In this document: piece by piece, positions 6,248 through 9,052 of the stretch
Position numbering within the stretch: position 1 is the first letter of the stretch
Layout of the letters: the number at the start of each line of letters is the position of its first letter
NCBI GenBank assembly: GCA_965368765.1
Contig: CBDUOF010000213.1
Coordinates: forward strand, 1-9,052
Source of the DNA: Leptofilum sp965368765
GTDB lineage: Bacteria; Chloroflexota; Anaerolineae; Promineifilales; Promineifilaceae
DNA length: 9,052 nt
Reading direction: 5' to 3'
Made by a program: the position numbers and the translations under genes
The notes under the pieces: generated by a model
What the model was told of the DNA's origin: nothing
What the model saw: only the letters and a program-made list of their open reading frames with translations
The model's database searches: none

Positions 6248-8024
6248 TCAATCTCCTTGGAAAACAGAACGCCAACAAACGTGAATACACATTAACCAGC
6301 TTTGGGTCAATCTGTGAAGGCTTCAGGCTCTGCTCCCCTCGCGCCTGCCACCAAAGGCCAACAAGCAGCCAAAAAAGTAGACCTGTGCTGTTGAAGAGCA
6401 AAAAGAAATCGAGCAAACCGTGAATTAAGAAGGCGAGCAGCCCGGCCAAGATTGCCACCAGCCAGGCGTCTACCGCTGGTTGGCGCAAAATGCGCCAGGC
6501 CCAGGCCCCTTCCCAGGCCAGCCAGCCAAAGAAAGGCAGCGCGGCCAACAATCCCCCGCCAACCAAAAACTCCAGGTACCAGTTGTTGGCATGGATCGTT
6601 TCATTCCAGCTGTCAGCGTCCAGAAAACGGCCGTAAAGCAAGCGAAAATTATCCAGGCCACTGCCCAGAAACGGCCGTTCCAAAATCATCTGTAAGGCCA
6701 CGCGCCACAATGTGCTGCGGTCTGGAATGGGCAGTTCATACGCCCAGGCCGGAACGGCCGTCTCCGGCTCGGGGAAGGGCGACCGCCTGTCCGAAGGCAG
6801 CACCCGAACCGCACTCGTGGCAAATACACCACTCTTGGCACCAAACCAGGTGATCTGCTCATGCACTACGTCCCAAATAAGCGTATATTCTCCTGGGGTA
6901 GAGGGCGCGCGTAACGGAACGCTTAACGACATAGTTTCTCCCGGGACGATGGGTTGGGCAAATGGCCAGCGCGGCTCGGCGAACTGCAGGCGACTCTCGT
7001 TTTCAATCCAGCGACCGCCCAGATTGATCGGCTCAGCGCGATTGCTGGACCAGGTCAGTGCACCCAGGTTCGACACCGTAATCGGCACCTGCTGAATTTC
7101 GTTGGCAGCGATGGTAAGGGTGGGCGGCACTTGCCAACCAGTAGCGTACCATCCATTGTCTCCCTCGCTGGCAAAGCGCAATCGAAATACGTCGCTAACA
7201 ACCGTGTTGAAAACAAACATCAGGCCGACCAGCCCCGTCAGCCACAGCCAGGGGCGCGCAACGACCTGCCGCCAGCCCAGTGCCAGGGCCATTGTGCCAG
7301 CCACCGCACCAATCGTCACAAAGCTGGCCCGGCTCAACGTCTGGAAGCTCGCCTGAAGCAAAAGGATTAATGCCACGACCACAAGAAGGCCAACGGCCGT
7401 TTTCCTCGAGCGTTGCCACCACAGCCAGCCAGCCACCAGCAGCAGCGGCACAGCAACCTCTATGAGCATCGCAGCGTGATTGGCGTAATCCAACGGGCCA
7501 GTAAGGCGCAAATATTCCCCCGTGACGGTGATGCCGCCGCGCAGCGCCGCCAGCCAGCCAAATTCGCGTCCCAGCCATACCTCAGCCAAACCGATCGTGG
7601 CGACGATCAAACCGCTGACCAGCAGCGCTTCCAGCAAGCGTCTCCGTTGCCTGGCTTGCCGCACCAAAACGGGCGTCGCCACGGCCAGGGCCACGCCGCT
7701 CATCAACCGCAGCGCAGCTTTTGTGGCGTTGCCATTTTGCTCGGGTGCAAAGACGGCCGTTAGCAAAAACAGTCCAACTGACGCCAACAGCAGCCAGCGC
7801 GACTTTGGCGCGATAGGGAACGGCCGTTCCCGCCACCACACAAACGCCGCCGTCAGCAAAACCAGTCCCAACAGCAACTCCACATTTGTCACCGACAGCG
7901 GTCCAACTACCAACAGCGGCCTATCCAGCTCAAATGGCAAAGATAAAGCCAACAGGAACAGCAGCACCCGGCCAATTTGGCGCAAAGGGTCTGAGATCAG
8001 TTGGTTTATAGTCGATATCTTCAT
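6231..8024 (-). CDS. O-antigen ligase/polymerase family membrane protein with inserted Ig-like domain
   Basis: A 597-residue membrane protein, longer than the roughly 400-450 residues usual for the family because of an inserted soluble domain. About nine hydrophobic segments fill residues 18-280. They include the family-like stretch RLTGPLDYANHAAML (173-187) and TLSRASFVTIG (229-239). Residues about 288-410 form a beta-rich Ig-like domain. The ligase signature then resumes with MILERPFLGSGLDNFRLLYG (446-465) and TIHANNWYLEFLVGGG (476-491, H478 as candidate functional His), followed by three more membrane segments. It probably polymerises or ligates a lipid-linked glycan at the outer face of the membrane. 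It is the first gene of the minus-strand operon, 28 nt downstream of a good promoter-like element; its own Shine-Dalgarno is poor. The last 17 nt overlap the glycosyltransferase gene. Which acceptor it uses is unknown. Confidence 0.87.
   Translation of the reverse strand: MKISTINQLISDPLRQIGRVLLFLLALSLPFELDRPLLVVGPLSVTNVELLLGLVLLTAAFVWWRERPFPIAPKSRWLLLASVGLFLLTAVFAPEQNGNATKAALRLMSGVALAVATPVLVRQARQRRRLLEALLVSGLIVATIGLAEVWLGREFGWLAALRGGITVTGEYLRLTGPLDYANHAAMLIEVAVPLLLVAGWLWWQRSRKTAVGLLVVVALILLLQASFQTLSRASFVTIGAVAGTMALALGWRQVVARPWLWLTGLVGLMFVFNTVVSDVFRLRFASEGDNGWYATGWQVPPTLTIAANEIQQVPITVSNLGALTWSSNRAEPINLGGRWIENESRLQFAEPRWPFAQPIVPGETMSLSVPLRAPSTPGEYTLIWDVVHEQITWFGAKSGVFATSAVRVLPSDRRSPFPEPETAVPAWAYELPIPDRSTLWRVALQMILERPFLGSGLDNFRLLYGRFLDADSWNETIHANNWYLEFLVGGGLLAALPFFGWLAWEGAWAWRILRQPAVDAWLVAILAGLLAFLIHGLLDFFLLFNSTGLLFWLLVGLWWQARGEQSLKPSQIDPKLVNVYSRLLAFCFPRRLNANWF
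6253..6258 (-). promoter_or_regulatory. Shine-Dalgarno of the GT4 glycosyltransferase
   Basis: AAGGAG on the minus strand, 5 nt before the ATG at 6247 and inside the end of the upstream ligase-family gene. It fixes the start that gives the canonical MRIGFDGTPL N-terminus. Confidence 0.8.
6795..7163 (-). other. Ig-like (NBR1/CARDB-type) domain inserted within the ligase protein
   Basis: Codons for residues about 288-410 of the 597-aa ligase-family protein. Visible signature elements, in order, are VPITVSNLGALTW (313-325), INLGGRWI (333-340), an IVPGET turn (359-364), LRAPSTPGEYTLIWDVV (371-387) and ITWFGAKSG (391-399). The pattern (N-x-G-x-x-T-W, then P-G-E, then A-P-x-x-P-G-x-Y, then W-F) is that of an Ig-like beta-sandwich found appended to many bacterial surface and glycan proteins. 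It lies between membrane segments, so it should face the outside of the membrane. Boundaries are approximate. Confidence 0.7.
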
Positions 8025-8051
8025 AAATCGGGCCCAGCAGTGCGGCGGCGG

Positions 8052-8080
8052 ATTGTAGTCGCCCCCGGCAATGCTGTCTA
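8052..8080 (-). promoter_or_regulatory. Sigma70-like promoter of the minus-strand glycan operon
   Basis: On the minus strand TAGACA (8080-8075) and TACAAT (8057-8052) are separated by exactly 17 nt. Each matches the sigma70 consensus at five of six positions. Transcription would begin near 8045, leaving about 20 nt before the ATG at 8024. It is the only good promoter-like element I found for the seven-gene minus-strand cluster. A 9-mer CAGCAGTGC (plus-strand sense) flanks it on both sides, at 8035-8043 and 8089-8097. Confidence 0.6.
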
Positions 8081-8128
8081 CTTTTACGCAGCAGTGCCTT
8101 GCTTAGATCTATATTGGAGTCATATTGC

Positions 8129-8138
8129 CAACCGGTTG
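8129..8138. promoter_or_regulatory. Perfect 10-bp palindrome in the divergent promoter region (possible operator)
   Basis: CAACCGGTTG reads the same on both strands. It lies 12 nt upstream of the plus-strand -35 element and between the two divergent promoters, a position suited to an activator or shared regulator. A 10-bp palindrome can also occur by chance, and no second copy was seen in this intergenic region. Confidence 0.25.
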
Positions 8139-8150
8139 CTCCATCTGGCT

Positions 8151-8179
8151 TTGTTGAACCCTCACACCTGGTTTACAAT
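8151..8179 (+). promoter_or_regulatory. Sigma70-like promoter of the GT-C-like gene, probably giving a leaderless mRNA
   Basis: TTGTTG (8151-8156) and TACAAT (8174-8179) are separated by 17 nt. The start codon A is at 8187, with 7 nt between it and the -10 hexamer, which is where transcription would normally start. No purine-rich Shine-Dalgarno precedes the ATG. The -10 hexamer is identical to that of the divergent promoter. Confidence 0.55.
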
Positions 8180-8186
8180 TTTGGCA

Positions 8187-9052
8187 ATGTTCAGTCGCAT
8201 CAATCATCCTGTTATTCCAGCAATGGTTACGGCCGTTTGCGCCTTCATCTTCCTGTTACTAACCCTCAACCAGCGTCATCCTGGCGCCTTCCCTCATGCC
8301 GGGTCACTATTTGTCAATGCCGGGCAAGCACCCGCAGATCTCCTGATTTTAACCGAATCAGCCGGGTATGACGGCCAATTTTATTATCGTCTTGCGCTTG
8401 ACCCACTTACCCGTAAACAGACCGATTTTGGCATTGAAATCGACAATCTCCGCTACCGCCAACAGCGCATCTTGTACCCGCTGCTGGCCTGGCTATTTTC
8501 TTTTGGCAGTCCACCGCTCGTTGCCAACGCGCTCATATTGGTAAATTTTTTGGCATTGGTAACGATTGGCTATGTGGCAGGACTGTTTGCCAAAAACAGC
8601 CATCGCCACGCGCTGTGGGGCCTGGCCTTCAGCCTCTATCCCGGATTTTTACTCTCGCTAAGCCGAGATTTAGCCGAAATTACGGAAGCGGCGCTGGTGC
8701 TGGCTGGGCTGGTTTTTGTTGCGCAAAAGCGCAACTCGCTTGCCGCAGCGCTCTTATCGTTGGCAATTCTGGCCAAGGAAACAGCCTTATTAACGGCCGT
8801 TTCCCTTCTCGCGCAAAGAAAATATTGGCGACTCACCCTGCTGCCTGTGGTCACATTTGCCGGTTGGCAACTTATTTTGAATGAATGGTGGGGGGACTCT
8901 CTGCAAACATCAATCGTCCTCAATTTCGGCTGGCCACTGCTGGGCATTTTACAAGGATTTACGCTGGCCAACGATGAAACGCGCTGGCTGATTGAAGTGA
9001 GTTTATTGGCGGTTTTCTTTGGCTGCGTTTTATTCTCGCTGCAAACATCAGA
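8187..9052 (+). CDS. Multi-spanning membrane protein, GT-C glycosyltransferase-like (partial, cut at right edge)
   Basis: Reading from the ATG at 8187 gives 288 codons without a stop to the window end. The first membrane segment (about 11-27) is followed by an extracytoplasmic region with GYDGQFYYRLALDP (60-73) and YRQQRILYPLLAW (90-102), then repeated hydrophobic helices from about residue 95. Other conserved-looking spots are SRDLAEITEAA (159-169) and LAKETALL (195-202). The acidic YDGQ loop after the first helix, with a later RD and KE, resembles polytopic GT-C enzymes of the ArnT/PMT kind, which use lipid-linked sugars; the exact family is not recognised. It is transcribed away from the glycan operon. 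The start is chosen because a promoter-like -10 ends 7 nt upstream and no Shine-Dalgarno is present; an in-frame ATG at 8223 is the alternative. Its function (sugar transfer to lipid or protein) is inferred from architecture only. Confidence 0.8.
   Translation, partial: MFSRINHPVIPAMVTAVCAFIFLLLTLNQRHPGAFPHAGSLFVNAGQAPADLLILTESAGYDGQFYYRLALDPLTRKQTDFGIEIDNLRYRQQRILYPLLAWLFSFGSPPLVANALILVNFLALVTIGYVAGLFAKNSHRHALWGLAFSLYPGFLLSLSRDLAEITEAALVLAGLVFVAQKRNSLAAALLSLAILAKETALLTAVSLLAQRKYWRLTLLPVVTFAGWQLILNEWWGDSLQTSIVLNFGWPLLGILQGFTLANDETRWLIEVSLLAVFFGCVLFSLQTS

Larger units (their letters stand above)
850..8800. repeat. Interspersed palindromic octamer ACGGCCGT (19 copies)
   Basis: Exact copies start at 850, 2419, 3373, 3487, 3692, 3910, 3939, 4103, 4996, 5160, 5832, 6627, 6671, 6754, 7393, 7753, 7820, 8229 and 8793. 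At this base composition about 0.2 would be expected in 9 kb. All lie inside genes and use all three reading frames: 11 encode Thr-Ala-Val, 5 encode x-Gly-Arg and 3 encode Arg-Pro. Four are in the longer AACGGCCGTT form (849, 3372, 3691, 5831). The pattern resembles the HIP1 octamer of cyanobacteria in behaviour, though not in sequence. Confidence 0.85.

Noticed and set aside
7522..8058. Plus-strand open frame of 178 codons
   Set aside because: It is antisense to the first ligase-family gene and its promoter. The product is Ser/Thr/Asn-rich with no domain pattern.
850..8800. The repeated octamer as a CRISPR or transposon-related repeat
   Set aside because: Copies are irregularly spaced, only 8-10 bp long and embedded in conserved codons; there are no regular spacers, terminal repeats or transposase.
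8636..8971. Minus-strand open frame of 111 codons
   Set aside because: It is antisense to the GT-C-like membrane protein gene, which is open across the whole right end with coherent hydrophobic segments.

Overview
The window looks like chromosomal DNA from an environmental bacterium of moderate to high G+C content. The closest resemblance I can recall is to Chloroflexota (Anaerolineae or Caldilineae type). This rests on protein style (metal-binding-Cys methyltransferase, Ig-like domain inside a polysaccharide ligase, winged-helix nucleotidyltransferase) and on 7-bp degenerate tandem repeats of a kind I associate with those genomes. No marker gene is present, so the taxonomic call is a recollection-based inference. 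I see no tRNA, rRNA, CRISPR array, insertion sequence or phage gene.

Layout: almost the whole window is one tightly packed minus-strand operon, read from position 8024 down past the left edge. In transcription order it encodes: (1) a 597-aa O-antigen ligase/polymerase-family membrane protein with an Ig-like domain inserted in a large loop (8024-6231); (2) a GT4-type glycosyltransferase (6247-5120); (3) a second O-antigen ligase-family membrane protein (5123-3786); (4) a winged-helix plus nucleotidyltransferase-fold protein (3789-2869); (5) a cobalamin-binding-type radical SAM protein (2859-1306); (6) a class I SAM methyltransferase (1316-444); (7) the N-terminal part of a second SAM methyltransferase with a metal-binding Cys motif, cut by the left edge (451-1). 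Five of the six junctions overlap, by 4 to 17 nt, and the sixth has a 9-nt gap. One promoter-like element (TAGACA, 17 nt, TACAAT) lies upstream of gene 1.

A divergent plus-strand gene starts at 8187 and runs off the right edge. It encodes a multi-spanning membrane protein resembling GT-C type glycosyltransferases. Its promoter-like element (TTGTTG, 17 nt, TACAAT) ends 7 nt before the ATG and no Shine-Dalgarno is visible, so a leaderless mRNA is likely. The 162-bp gap between the divergent genes (8025-8186) holds both promoters and a perfect 10-bp palindrome.

Together the genes suggest assembly and modification of a cell-surface glycan or glycolipid: sugar transfer (GT4, perhaps the GT-C protein), polymerisation or ligation (two ligase-family proteins), and possible methyl decoration (radical SAM and two methyltransferases). 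The nucleotidyltransferase has no obvious role.

Two DNA-level signals cut across the genes. The palindromic octamer ACGGCCGT occurs 19 times, all inside genes, where base composition predicts about 0.2; all 11 Thr-Ala-Val tripeptides in the annotated proteins are written with it. A 7-bp-periodic degenerate repeat (about 1255-1324) straddles the radical SAM/methyltransferase junction and supplies the last codons of one gene and the start of the next.
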